Assembly (NCBI RefSeq): GCF_020781975.1
Contig: NZ_JAJGNI010000009.1
Location: 60,207 to 124,206, forward strand
DNA: 64,000 bases
Reading direction: 5' to 3'
Origin: Microbacterium schleiferi
GTDB lineage: Bacteria > Actinomycetota > Actinomycetes > Actinomycetales > Microbacteriaceae
The number at the start of each line of letters is the position of its first letter. The first letter of the stretch is position 1. The position numbers and the translations under genes are program-made. Below, piece after piece: positions 53,564 through 61,482 of the stretch. The notes below the pieces were generated by a model. It did not search any database and was not told where the DNA came from. It saw nothing but the letters and a program-made list of their open reading frames with translations.

Positions 53564-53583
53564 CTTAGTACGGTGCCTTGCAT
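53564..53583 (-). pseudogene. Native 5' end of the metallophosphoesterase gene
   Basis: On the minus strand ATG 53583 begins MQGTVL and reaches the IS1380 boundary after 20 bases. AGAGGG stands 5 bases before the ATG. Joined to 51890 with one CTTAG copy removed, it gives M-QGTVLSDAGSPMPGVVVSDG in one frame of 706 codons. The gap to the rpiR stop is 27 bases, so rpiR and this gene form one operon. Confidence 0.85.
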
Positions 53584-53610
53584 AATTTCCCTCTCTGCGT
53601 CTCTCGGCCG

Positions 53611-54489
53611 TTAGATGCGGTGAGAGTTAACGACTGCCTCGGATGCGGCGCGCGCTTCGGGCGCGCCTTCGAGCTGCATAGCCAGGACGCTGTAAATGGC
53701 GTCGATCAGTGACAGGTGGACGATTCGACTAGTCATGGCCTCGACCCGATAGCGTGTCTCCGAGCTACCCGCGACGAGCAAGAGGTCAGCGAACTCAGCC
53801 AACGGTGAGCTGAGGAAGCTGGTGATTCCGACAACGACCGCCTTTGACCTGACGGCCGTGCGGGCGACGTCCAGCGTCGACGTCGTTGACCCCGTGTGGC
53901 TGATCACGAAACAGACGTCGCGCTCATCAAGGCCGCGGGCGATCACCTCTTGGGCAATGAAGTCAGGGGTGAACGCGGCGTCGAGCCCAAGTGTCGTGAA
54001 ACGGTAGGCAGCGTCTGAAGCGAGCGGGGCCGAAGTGCCCACCGCGGCGAAGCGCACGCGACGTGCCTTCACCAGCGCAGTGACAATAGCTACGACTGTG
54101 CTCGGGTCAAGATGCGCCGCAGCATCCTCAAGCGCAGCACTACTCTCGCGCAAGGTCCCCAACACGGTCGCGGTAACCGGATCGTCGTCGTGTGTCGCGG
54201 CCGGGCGCTGGGGAAGGACGGTCTCGCGGGAGAGAAGCAGCTTGAATTCCTGAAATCCGTGCAGGCCGAAGCGCTGGCAGAACCGCACTACCGAGCCGAC
54301 GGACGTGCTAGAGACCTGAGCCAGTTCGGTCACCGAATAGGTCATAACCGAATGAGGGTCAGCACGCACCACTCGCGCGATCTGCGCCTCGGATGGCGAA
54401 AACGCAGCCGAATCGCGACGGATCTGCTCGAGGATCGGCTGCTCATCAGAGCGCCAGAGCCTCGACACTGTCTCAGGCTGTCTATTCAT
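53611..54489 (-). CDS. MurR/RpiR-family transcriptional regulator (transposon cargo)
   Basis: A 292-aa regulator with an N-terminal RpiR helix-turn-helix (VTELAQVSSTSVGSVVRFCQ near residue 55) and a SIS sugar-phosphate-binding domain (residues 125-260, VCFVISHTGSTTSTL). RpiR proteins respond to phosphorylated sugars, so the imported compound or its product is probably a sugar or polyol phosphate. First gene of the cargo operon. ATG 54489 was used; GTG 54498 is possible. Confidence 0.9.
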   Translation of the reverse strand: MNRQPETVSRLWRSDEQPILEQIRRDSAAFSPSEAQIARVVRADPHSVMTYSVTELAQVSSTSVGSVVRFCQRFGLHGFQEFKLLLSRETVLPQRPAATHDDDPVTATVLGTLRESSAALEDAAAHLDPSTVVAIVTALVKARRVRFAAVGTSAPLASDAAYRFTTLGLDAAFTPDFIAQEVIARGLDERDVCFVISHTGSTTSTLDVARTAVRSKAVVVGITSFLSSPLAEFADLLLVAGSSETRYRVEAMTSRIVHLSLIDAIYSVLAMQLEGAPEARAASEAVVNSHRI

Positions 54490-54550
54490 GGTGCTCACGC
54501 TAAGAATCGCGCGTGACCGGTCAGTGACACCCAATCAAACGGCGGATGAA

Positions 54551-54579
54551 CTTTCCAGATACTCGCTGTTCATGGAAAG
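54551..54579. promoter_or_regulatory. Inverted repeat CTTTCCA-N15-TGGAAAG, candidate RpiR operator
   Basis: Two 7-base arms at 54551-54557 and 54573-54579, 62 bases before the rpiR start. Position suggests a binding site for the regulator. No consensus is known to me for this protein. Confidence 0.4.
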
Positions 54580-54754
54580 AAACTCCAGAGACACCCCTCT
54601 GATCATCCCAACGCAGAGTTGCCAGTAGTCGCGCAGGAACATTCAAAATCTTTGGTCACCCGGCCGTGAAGATCACCGTACCGAGGGGCCAGGCAGCCGT
54701 CCTGGGCTCCGAAAACGCAGCCACGCCCAACACACCGAGACCCCGGAACCGAGC

Positions 54755-54987
54755 GCCCAGGGCATTTCATTCTTGATCCTCTTCCAGCTGACGTTCCTTC
54801 TAAACACCTTTGTGCTGATCGACACGCTGCACAGTTGGTTGAGCGGTTTCGTCAAAGTCAGCGCGGTCGGTCGCATGATCACGACGGCAAGTTCGCGAGC
54901 GATATCTGGCTGGCCCTTACCGACGTCGCCGTGATCGTAGCGATCTCCGCGCGTCTGACCGTATGGGCGTACGTGTGGAAGCCCTAA
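54755..54987 (+). pseudogene. C-terminal remnant of an ABC-2 type transporter permease
   Basis: One frame encodes GISFLILFQLTFLLNTFVLI then DTLHSWLSGFVKVSAVGRMI; a second frame continues WLALTDVAVIVAISARLTVW and ends at 54987. Both parts together look like the last two helices of a drug-export ABC-2 permease (the DTLPSWLxxF region is characteristic), with a frameshift between them. No ATPase partner remains. The rest of 54490-55248 holds the rpiR promoter region and the putative res site; I see no other gene in it. Confidence 0.55.
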
Positions 54988-54989
54988 AT

Positions 54990-55119
54990 GTCAGGGTGCA
55001 CAACTTCCGTGATGCGAACCCTGACTCAGCGTCGAAATTGGTCGCCTTCAGCCACGCTAAGCGCAAGGCGACTTTTCCGGCCGACACTCTGCCTCGGGAA
55101 TCTAAAGCTTTCCGAGGCA
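54990..55119. promoter_or_regulatory. Putative res site: three successive inverted repeats
   Basis: Site 1 spans 54990-55025 (GTCAGGGT/ACCCTGAC), site 2 spans 55041-55072 (GTCGCCTT/AAGGCGAC) and site 3 spans 55090-55119 (TGCCTCGG/CCGAGGCA). Each has 8-bp perfect arms and a span of 30-36 bases, spaced by 15 and 17 bases, directly upstream of a resolvase gene. That layout resembles the three subsites of Tn3/Tn552-type res. Confidence 0.6.
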
Positions 55120-55248
55120 CGCAAACCCTCTCCCGGACCGCGGGAAGGAGTGGCGGATTTCCGGGGCGCGATGCGTCTCGGAAACATGTCTTACCGCAAA
55201 GTGTCTTTTCTCCGCCGCTGCTAGCAGTTGTTGAGGCAGAATGGCCCG

Positions 55249-55845
55249 GTGAGACATCTCGGGTACACACGGGTCAGCACCAGAAGCCAAGACGCGAAAC
55301 TGCAAGTCGATGCGCTCGTCAAGTCCGGCGTCCAAGAGCGGGACATTTTTGCCGACGTCACCTCGGGCAGCCGGACCGCGATCTCGCGCCCAGGGATGAA
55401 GAAGCTCCTCGAGTACACCAAGCCCGGCGACACCGTCGTCGTCTGGCGGGTCGATCGGCTTGGACGGTCCCTGATCGATGTGCTCAACACGGTGAAGCTG
55501 CTCCGAGAGCAGGACGTGCAGGTGAAAAGCATCTCGGATGGGATCGACCCCTCGACGACCTCGGGCCGGTTGATGTTGAACATGCTCGCCACTTTGGCCG
55601 AGTACGAACGCGAACTGATCACAGAACGCGTCAACGCCGGGATCACCGCAGCCCGGCAAGGCGGAACCAAGTTCGGCCGGCCCCTGTCAGATCCCGTCGT
55701 CGTTGCTGACAAGCTCAAGCTCGTCGCCGAGGCCAGGGCGAAAGGCCGCACGGCGAAGGAGGCGGCGAAACTCGTTGGGTGGAGCCGGGCGACTCTGTAC
55801 CGTCACCAACAGGCCCTCGCGGCTCGCGAGAGCGCCACCGTGTAG
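55249..55845 (+). CDS. Serine resolvase of the Tn552-like transposon
   Basis: A 198-aa small serine recombinase. The catalytic Ser10 is in GYTRVST, with RVDRLGRS and the LATLAEYERELI block, and a C-terminal helix-turn-helix ending SRATLYRH. It would resolve transposition cointegrates at the res site upstream. GTG 55249 gives the standard N-terminus. The transposase gene starts 7 bases after its stop. Confidence 0.93.
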   Translation: MRHLGYTRVSTRSQDAKLQVDALVKSGVQERDIFADVTSGSRTAISRPGMKKLLEYTKPGDTVVVWRVDRLGRSLIDVLNTVKLLREQDVQVKSISDGIDPSTTSGRLMLNMLATLAEYERELITERVNAGITAARQGGTKFGRPLSDPVVVADKLKLVAEARAKGRTAKEAAKLVGWSRATLYRHQQALAARESATV

Positions 55846-55852
55846 GTGGCTC

Positions 55853-57112
55853 GTGGATGCGGCGGAGCGGTGGCGTGTTCTTCGGCTGCATGTCGAAGAC
55901 CAGATCCCGCTCGTCGTCCTCGCTCGAGAGACCGGGATCTCTGTCCGAACTCTGCAACGCTGGCTCCAGCTCTACCGCGCGGGCGGCGTCGCAGCCCTCG
56001 ACCCTCACCCTCGCACCGACAAGGGTGTCCGCCGAACCTCATCGGAGACGGTCGCGTTCATCGAACGTTTGGCGCTGACCCGGCCACGCCCAAGCATCGC
56101 CACCCTGCACCGGCTCGCCTCCGCGGAGGCGAAAGCTCACGCACTGCCGGTGCCGAGTTACGCGACCGTTCGCCAGATCGTTCAGGCACTCGATCCGGCC
56201 CTTGTCACCCTGGCACTTGAGGGGCCGGTCTCGTACCGGGACAAGCACGAGCTCGTGTTCCGCCGCCGCGCAGAACACCCCAACCAGACATGGCAGTCCG
56301 ATCACACCGAACTCGACATCCTCATCGTCGGCGCCAACGGGAAACCCGACCGGCCCTGGCTCACCACGGTCATGGACGACTACTCCCGCGCCATCTGCGG
56401 ATACATGGTCTTCACCGGCGCACCCTCAGCGATCAACACCGCCCTGGCTCTCCGGCAGGCGATCTGGCGGAAGACTGACCCGGCGTGGGCGATGTGCGGC
56501 ATCCCCGACATCCTGCACGTGGACCACGGCTCCGACTTCATCAGCCACCACCTCGAGCAGACCGCACTCGCCCTGCACTTCAGGATTATTCACTCGACCG
56601 TCGGCCGGCCCCAGGGCCGAGGGAAGATCGAACGGTTCTTCGGAACCATCAACACCGAACTCCTGGCCACGCTCCCTGGCCACCTCGGACCGGGCAGCCG
56701 AACACCAACGCCCCTGCTGGACCTCGCTGGTCTCGACCGCGCGATCAGCGAATTCATCGGCACCTACAACGACCGGACCCACAGCGAGCTGGGGATCTCA
56801 CCGCGAGACGCGTGGGTCGCGGACGGCTGGATGCCTCGTATGCCCGACAGCCTTCAAGAACTCGACGGGCTCCTCCTTACTGTTCCAAAGAACCGGGTCG
56901 TTCAACGCGACGGCATCCACTTCCAAGGCCAGCGCTACCTCGCCCCAACCCTCGCCCAGTTCGTCGGTCACACCGTCACAATCCGGTACGACCCCCGCGA
57001 CATCTCCGAGATCCGCGTTTACGACCGCGACACGTTTCTCTGCACCGCCATGTTAGCCGTCGCGTTGTTTGACGATTTCGACGTCATGGTCGGTGCCGAT
57101 GGCGTGGCGTGA
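55853..57112 (+). pseudogene. DDE transposase TniA/p480-like, C-terminus cut off by nested transposon
   Basis: An N-terminal helix-turn-helix (LARETGISVRTLQRWLQLY), an rve catalytic core with QSDHTELDIL, HVDHGSDFI and GRPQGRGKIERFF (D, D, E) and a Mu-C-like beta domain (GQRYLAPTLAQFVGHTVTIR). Native sequence ends at 57050; the last 20 codons read into the nested element. The missing C-terminal part is at 60374-60561. Restored length is 461 aa, close to p480 of Tn552. GTG start. The truncation removes the region expected to contact the ATPase, so the enzyme is probably inactive. Confidence 0.9.
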
Positions 57113-57188
57113 CGAAGCCCCCGGCGTGGGTCGGCCGGGGGCTTCGGGTCGTCAGCGGGACGTGGTGGTCGTCACTGGTGACGCGGGC

Positions 57189-58001
57189 TCATTCGCTGTT
57201 CTCGGTGATCGCCGCTTGCGCGGCCTGCTGATCGACGATCGCTTTGTCGGCGGCATAGGTGGCGATCAGCGCGGCCACGGCGAGGTTGTTGACTTGTCGG
57301 GGGTAGCCGCGGGAGGCCTGGTGGATCGCGGCGACCGCGTCGTCGGAGAACAACGGGTCGGCACGTCCGGCCAGTTGCAGGTGATGCCGGACATATCCGA
57401 CCGTGTCGGCCAGGGTCATCCCGGCGATGGCGTAGCGGGTGGAGATCCGCTGGTCCAGCGCGGCGAGTACCGCCAGTTTCAGCCGCCGCCGGAGGGTGGG
57501 TTGCCCGGCGAGGATGAGCGCGAAGTTCGCGCCGGTGTCCATGTCGCTGTTGGTGAGCATCCGCAACGATTCCAGGTCCTGGTTGCCGAGCAGGTGGGCT
57601 TCGTCGATGACCACCACGGGCAGCCGGGCGCGTTCGTCCAGTTCGCCGGCGAGCAGGCTCGCGGTCTGGGTCGCCAGCACGCCGGAGTAGAACGCGGGTT
57701 GGCCGCCGAGGGCGGTGACGATCGCGGTGTGGATGCCGCGCATCCCGACGGTGGGGTCGGGGATGTAGATCACCTGGTGGCGGGCCGGCTCCAGCGCCGC
57801 GAGGGCGGCGCGCACGGCCACGGTCTTGCCGGCGCCGACTTCCCCGGTGACCACCCCGAGCTGCCGCTGCGACACGCACCATTGGATCCGCGCGACCGCT
57901 TCCCGATGCCCCGGATGCGGATGCAGCCCTTGCGGCGGGATGTCGCGGGAGAACGGCATCTTCGTGAACCCGTAGTGGGCCTGCAGCCGGTCGATGCTCA
58001 C
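57189..58001 (-). CDS. ExeA-like AAA ATPase of the nested transposon
   Basis: A 270-aa AAA ATPase with Walker A GEVGAGKTVAVR near residue 55 and Walker B VVVIDEAHLL near residue 130, followed by sensor region LILAGQPTLRRRL. Such ATPases (IstB/TnsC/ExeA-like) choose targets and activate the transposase. GTG start overlaps the transposase stop by 4 bases. Confidence 0.9.
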   Translation of the reverse strand: MSIDRLQAHYGFTKMPFSRDIPPQGLHPHPGHREAVARIQWCVSQRQLGVVTGEVGAGKTVAVRAALAALEPARHQVIYIPDPTVGMRGIHTAIVTALGGQPAFYSGVLATQTASLLAGELDERARLPVVVIDEAHLLGNQDLESLRMLTNSDMDTGANFALILAGQPTLRRRLKLAVLAALDQRISTRYAIAGMTLADTVGYVRHHLQLAGRADPLFSDDAVAAIHQASRGYPRQVNNLAVAALIATYAADKAIVDQQAAQAAITENSE

Positions 58002-59431
58002 GACGCCGCCTCTTCCTCATCGACACGACCGGCGTCGGCATCAGCCTCGGTATCGGCGGGCTGGCCGGTGATGGCGGTGAAGGTGATCGGCTGCGCGGCC
58101 ATGGCTTCCTTGTGTGCGGTTTCGATCAGCCGCAGATAGTCGATCCCCGACGACGCATGCGTGGCGCCGGTGTCGGCGTCCGCGGCTGCGCGGACCGCTT
58201 TGGGGTGCACGTGACGGGAGATCTCCAGCAGCGTCGCCTGGCCGGCGGGCAGCCCGGTGGCGGTGGTGACGGTGATCGGCGCGGTCAAATCGAACGGGTC
58301 ATAGACCAGCTCCACCCGGGTGCCGGTCAGCAGCGGATCGACCTGGTAGGTGTTGGCGTGCAGCGACACCGTGCCGGCTCGGGTGACCTGGCGGTGCGCG
58401 GACCAGCGGAACGCTTCGGCGATCTGCTCCGGGTCACGCCGCCTCGGGCTGCGGCTGTCCCAGCCGGCCTGCCAGCGCTCCAGCGGGGTCTGCGAGGTGG
58501 TGGTGTGCACGGCGCGGTGGTAGACGACCTCGACCCACGAGGTGAATAACGCATTCAGTTCCTGAATCGACGCCACCGCCGACCCTGCCGCCGCAGTGCC
58601 GGCATCGTCGGTGGTGATCTCGGTGAGGAACTGCGAGGTCACCGTCTGGAAGAACCGTTCGATCTTCCCCCGCCCCTGCGGCCGGTACGGGCGCGAGTGG
58701 ATCAGCCGGATCCCGAGCCTCGCGCAGATGCGGATCAGCGACGCGTCGCTGAAGGCCGAGCCGTTATCGACATACACGGCCTCGGGAATCCCGCGGGATT
58801 CCAGGGCGGGACGCAGTGCTGCGGCCAGCCGCACGGTGTCCTCGGCGTACGCCCACCGGGCGGCGACTACCATCCTGGAGTGGTCGTCGAGGAACGCGAA
58901 CAGGTACGTCTTCCGGCCGCCGACCCGCGGGCCGTGCAGCCCGTCGCCGACCCAGATCTCGTTCGGGTGGGCCGCTTCGAACCGGCCCGTGACCGGCCCC
59001 GGCTTCCCGGTGGGGATGTCCAGGGTGCGGAAGTGACGCAGCAGCGTCGACTCGGACGGCGCGTCACCGAGCGTTGAGATCATGATCCGCCGCACCTGCG
59101 CCGCCGTCCGCGCCGGGTTCTCCCGCTTCAGCGTCTCGGCCAATCCGAGCACGCCGGGGTCGGTGACCGGCCCCTGCGTGCGGCCCTGCGGTTTCAGGGC
59201 GTCGAACCCGCCGCGGCGCCATAGCCGGATCCACCGGTCGATGGTGTCCTTGGAGACATGCACCACTTCACCGAACGGGCCATGGTGTTCGCCGGCGAGG
59301 GCGCGGACCATCGGGCCGCGCTGACGAGAAGTGACCTCCGCATCGGCGGCGTCACGGATGAGCTGGTAGCGGAACAGCGCGACCTTCTCCGCCCGGGACT
59401 TCCGGGACAACGGATCACGCGACGACGACAT
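57998..59431 (-). CDS. DDE transposase of the nested transposon
   Basis: A 477-aa transposase: helix-turn-helix near residues 50-80 (VSKDTIDRWIRLWRRGG), an rve core with IWVGDGLHGP, YVDNGSAFSD and PQGRGKIERFFQ (D, D, E) and a C-terminal Mu-C-like beta domain (VSLHANTYQVDPLLTG). ATG 59431 is used; three TTG codons at 59443-59449 follow TGGAGG and one of them may be the real start. The tail is acidic. Intact. Confidence 0.9.
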   Translation of the reverse strand: MSSSRDPLSRKSRAEKVALFRYQLIRDAADAEVTSRQRGPMVRALAGEHHGPFGEVVHVSKDTIDRWIRLWRRGGFDALKPQGRTQGPVTDPGVLGLAETLKRENPARTAAQVRRIMISTLGDAPSESTLLRHFRTLDIPTGKPGPVTGRFEAAHPNEIWVGDGLHGPRVGGRKTYLFAFLDDHSRMVVAARWAYAEDTVRLAAALRPALESRGIPEAVYVDNGSAFSDASLIRICARLGIRLIHSRPYRPQGRGKIERFFQTVTSQFLTEITTDDAGTAAAGSAVASIQELNALFTSWVEVVYHRAVHTTTSQTPLERWQAGWDSRSPRRRDPEQIAEAFRWSAHRQVTRAGTVSLHANTYQVDPLLTGTRVELVYDPFDLTAPITVTTATGLPAGQATLLEISRHVHPKAVRAAADADTGATHASSGIDYLRLIETAHKEAMAAQPITFTAITGQPADTEADADAGRVDEEEAAS

Positions 59432-59518
59432 CGGCGTAGACAACAACAACCTCCAGGTGAGGTGCGAACAGGGACATGACCCCGTCGCCGCGATGTCAGC
59501 ACGCGCCGGAAAAGGGGG

Positions 59519-60169
59519 TCAATCGCAGGCTCCCGCACCCACCTCACCGGCCGGAAGGGCCGACTCGTGTTGGAACGGCTCGGCCCACCACGAAGCGGTG
59601 AACAACCGACCCGCCGTCGCGGTGATCCCCGCGCGCACCCACGTCACCGCGCCGACGGCAAACCTGTCCCCGATCCCAGCCGCATACGCGCTCACCGCTT
59701 GAAGCGCCCGTGCCGCCTGGCCAGCAGCCGGCGCCGGCCAGACCGCGGCCGCGTCCGGCGCGTCCCGTGCCGTCCAGCCCAAGAACGCGGCAGCGATCAC
59801 CGACGCAGACGCCGCGAACGCGCGCAGCCAGCCGCGGACCGTGGACGCCGGCCGGCCCAGCCACGCCGCGATCCGGCGGTGCCCCCACCGGCGGGTGGTG
59901 TTCGCTTCGACCGCCGCGGCGATCACCGCCGCCCCATCGGCGCGCCGCGCGGCCAGCACCACCGACAGCAGCACATGCGTGACCCCGCAACCAGTGCACC
60001 TCGCCCGGCGGGGACGATGATGCCGTGTCCGATCGGGTGTCCCTTCCCGGATCGGCCGCGTCCGCGCCCAGCCCCACCGCGCCAGCCCGCTCCCGCAGTC
60101 CGGGCACGTCAACCTGCCCGAGCTCAGATCGTTCTCGACAACCGTCGCGTCATCGCTTACCGTCACCAT
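59519..60169 (-). CDS. DUF6431-like protein of the nested transposon
   Basis: A 216-aa protein with an N-terminal zinc ribbon (CPDCGSG and CTGCGVTH) and a helix-turn-helix-like middle part (RRIAAWLGRPASTVRGWLRAF). The pattern fits DUF6431, found with this transposase/ATPase pair in actinobacteria. It probably binds DNA, perhaps the element ends. Function is not established. Confidence 0.78.
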   Translation of the reverse strand: MVTVSDDATVVENDLSSGRLTCPDCGSGLARWGWARTRPIREGTPDRTRHHRPRRARCTGCGVTHVLLSVVLAARRADGAAVIAAAVEANTTRRWGHRRIAAWLGRPASTVRGWLRAFAASASVIAAAFLGWTARDAPDAAAVWPAPAAGQAARALQAVSAYAAGIGDRFAVGAVTWVRAGITATAGRLFTASWWAEPFQHESALPAGEVGAGACD

Positions 60170-60373
60170 CAGCGCGAGTCCTCCTCGCGTCAGAGCGGCT
60201 CGACGTGATGCCTCGAAAACATTCCACGTCGGGCCGTTCGCTTACCCGGACATCGTCAGCCTGACGCCGCCGACGACCCAGCGCAAAACGGCGAGAGCCC
60301 GCCTCAGCTCACAACGACGACGTCGTCACCCACGACGCCCCGGCTGTCATCCAACGTGACGGGTAACACGCCA

Positions 60374-60561
60374 TCGACGAAGCTCACCCCAACCTTCGCC
60401 TCAGCCTCCGCGACATCGAAACCGCCCGCCGCGCCCGCCGCAAGCAGCTGCGGCGAGCCATCAACGACCGCATCCCGATCGTTGCCACCCGCGAGGAACT
60501 TCGCACCCCCGAACCCAGCAAACGGCGGCCGAAGTTGCGCACCTACGAAGAGGATGAGTGA
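60374..60561 (+). pseudogene. C-terminal fragment of the outer TniA-like transposase
   Basis: Continues the transposase frame broken at 57050: AIDEAHPNLRLSLRDIETAR, then a basic segment and the end RRPKLRTYEEDE. Its stop TGA overlaps the ATG of the ATPase gene (TGATG), which is the expected coupling of transposase and ATPase in this family. Confidence 0.88.
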
Positions 60562-61373
60562 TGAACCAAGCATTCATCGTCACCAAAGAACACCGACGCT
60601 TCACCGAGTTCGCCAACGCCGTCCGAAAGGAGAAGACCATCGGGATTTGCCACGGCGCCGCCGGCGTCGGGAAGACCAACTCCGCCCGCCGCTACGCGAA
60701 CTGGGACGCACTCGAGCCGTATATCAACGCATGGGGACCGAGAGGTGATCACGACGCCAAGCACTACGCCCTGGCGAACCGATCCCGCACCGTCTTCTAC
60801 ACACCCGAAGTCCTCTGCCGGCCCAAGGACCTCATGCACGACATCGACCACTGGCAGATCAAAGTCGGGATCTGCGCCGACGAGCACCTCCGCTCCCTCA
60901 TGCCCGACGGGGAAGTGGTCAGGCAGAACGACGTCACTCGCCTCGTCGAGCTGCTCATCATCGACGAAGCCGAACGGCTCACCCCCACCGCCCTGGAGCT
61001 TCTTCGGGACCGGCACGACCGCACCCACCTCGCGATGATCCTGATCGGCATGCCCGGCGTCGACGAACGCTTCCGCCACTACCCCCAGCTCTACAGCCGC
61101 CTCGGCTTCTCACACCACTACCGTGCCCTCGGCCGTGAAGAGCTCCTCTTCGTTCTCGATCGCCACTGGAAGCGACTCGGCAGGACTCTCGACCCTGACG
61201 ACTTCACCGACGCGCAAGCCATCGCCGCGATCGAACGCATCACCCGAGGCAACTTTCGCCTCCTCGAACGGCTCTTCCCTCAGATCAACCGGGTACTCAA
61301 GATCAACCAGCTCGACACCATCACCGACGACGTCATCGAAGCCGCCGCCAGCATCCTCGTCATCGGCAATTAG
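60561..61373 (+). CDS. TniB/p271-like transposition ATPase
   Basis: A 270-aa AAA ATPase with Walker A HGAAGVGKTNSARR near residue 33, Walker B LLIIDEAERL near residue 133 and a sensor region ILIGMPGVDERF. Its length equals p271 of Tn552 within one residue. It would select the target and activate the TniA-like transposase. ATG 60561 overlaps the transposase stop. The stop codon borders the right terminal repeat. Confidence 0.92.
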   Translation: MNQAFIVTKEHRRFTEFANAVRKEKTIGICHGAAGVGKTNSARRYANWDALEPYINAWGPRGDHDAKHYALANRSRTVFYTPEVLCRPKDLMHDIDHWQIKVGICADEHLRSLMPDGEVVRQNDVTRLVELLIIDEAERLTPTALELLRDRHDRTHLAMILIGMPGVDERFRHYPQLYSRLGFSHHYRALGREELLFVLDRHWKRLGRTLDPDDFTDAQAIAAIERITRGNFRLLERLFPQINRVLKINQLDTITDDVIEAAASILVIGN

Positions 61374-61421
61374 CGACACAAAGCGATCACAGAACACCGC
61401 CAAAGAGCGGCAAACTCCACA
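61374..61421. repeat. Right terminal inverted repeat of the Tn552-like transposon
   Basis: 48 bases ending TCCACA, complementary to 43312-43359 at about 36 positions. It starts directly after the ATPase stop and ends 61 bases before the Tn3-type resolvase start. Confidence 0.88.
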
Positions 61422-61469
61422 CCCGTATACCGTGCCCGCAATTAAGCCCGGTGATGGGGGGCTAAACGG

Positions 61470-61475
61470 TACACT
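61470..61475 (+). promoter_or_regulatory. -10 box (TACACT) of the Tn3-type resolvase
   Basis: TACACT ends 7 bases before the resolvase ATG. An inverted TACCGT/ACGGTA pair (61428-61433 and 61466-61471) surrounds the region and may be part of a res subsite. Confidence 0.4.
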
Positions 61476-61482
61476 CAAAACC

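Larger units (their letters stand above)
57051..60368. mobile_element. Nested 3.3-kb transposon (DUF6431 - DDE transposase - AAA ATPase)
   Basis: A 3,318-bp element with imperfect terminal inverted repeats: TGTTAGCCGTCGCGTTG on the left and, as reverse complement, TGTTACCCGTCACGTTG on the right. CGCCA stands directly outside both ends (57046-57050 and 60369-60373). Removing it with one CGCCA copy joins the outer transposase gene in frame. It encodes three minus-strand genes. Confidence 0.93.
43312..61421. mobile_element. Tn552-like (TniA/TniB-type) transposon with operon cargo
   Basis: An 18.1-kb unit bounded by matching 48-bp inverted repeats. From left to right: a resolvase C-terminal remnant, the minus-strand cargo operon (HAD phosphatase, UgpC-like ATPase, binding protein, two permeases, metallophosphoesterase, RpiR regulator), an ABC-2 permease remnant, three inverted repeats that may be the res site, a serine resolvase, a DDE transposase and the partner ATPase ending directly at the right repeat. 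Without the three later insertions (1,228 bp, 1,668+5 bp, 3,318+5 bp) it would be about 11.9 kb. The outer flanks AGAGG and CCCGT do not match, so no target duplication survives. Confidence 0.82.

Noticed and set aside
55053..55061. CACGCTAAG, the inner end of a Tn3-type repeat, also occurs upstream of the resolvase
   Set aside because: The 38-base stretch ending here does not begin with GGGG or resemble the repeat at 62102-62139; it lies inside one of the inverted repeats of the putative res site.
57146..60279. Short inverted match GGGTCGTCRGCGG at 57146 and 60267-60279 as ends of the nested transposon
   Set aside because: The TGTTA ends at 57051 and 60368 match better, have a 5-bp duplication and restore the outer transposase frame.
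43307..61426. Target-site duplication around the outer transposon
   Set aside because: Flanks AGAGG and CCCGT do not match, and the right flank belongs to a Tn3 remnant while the left is an AEC gene.
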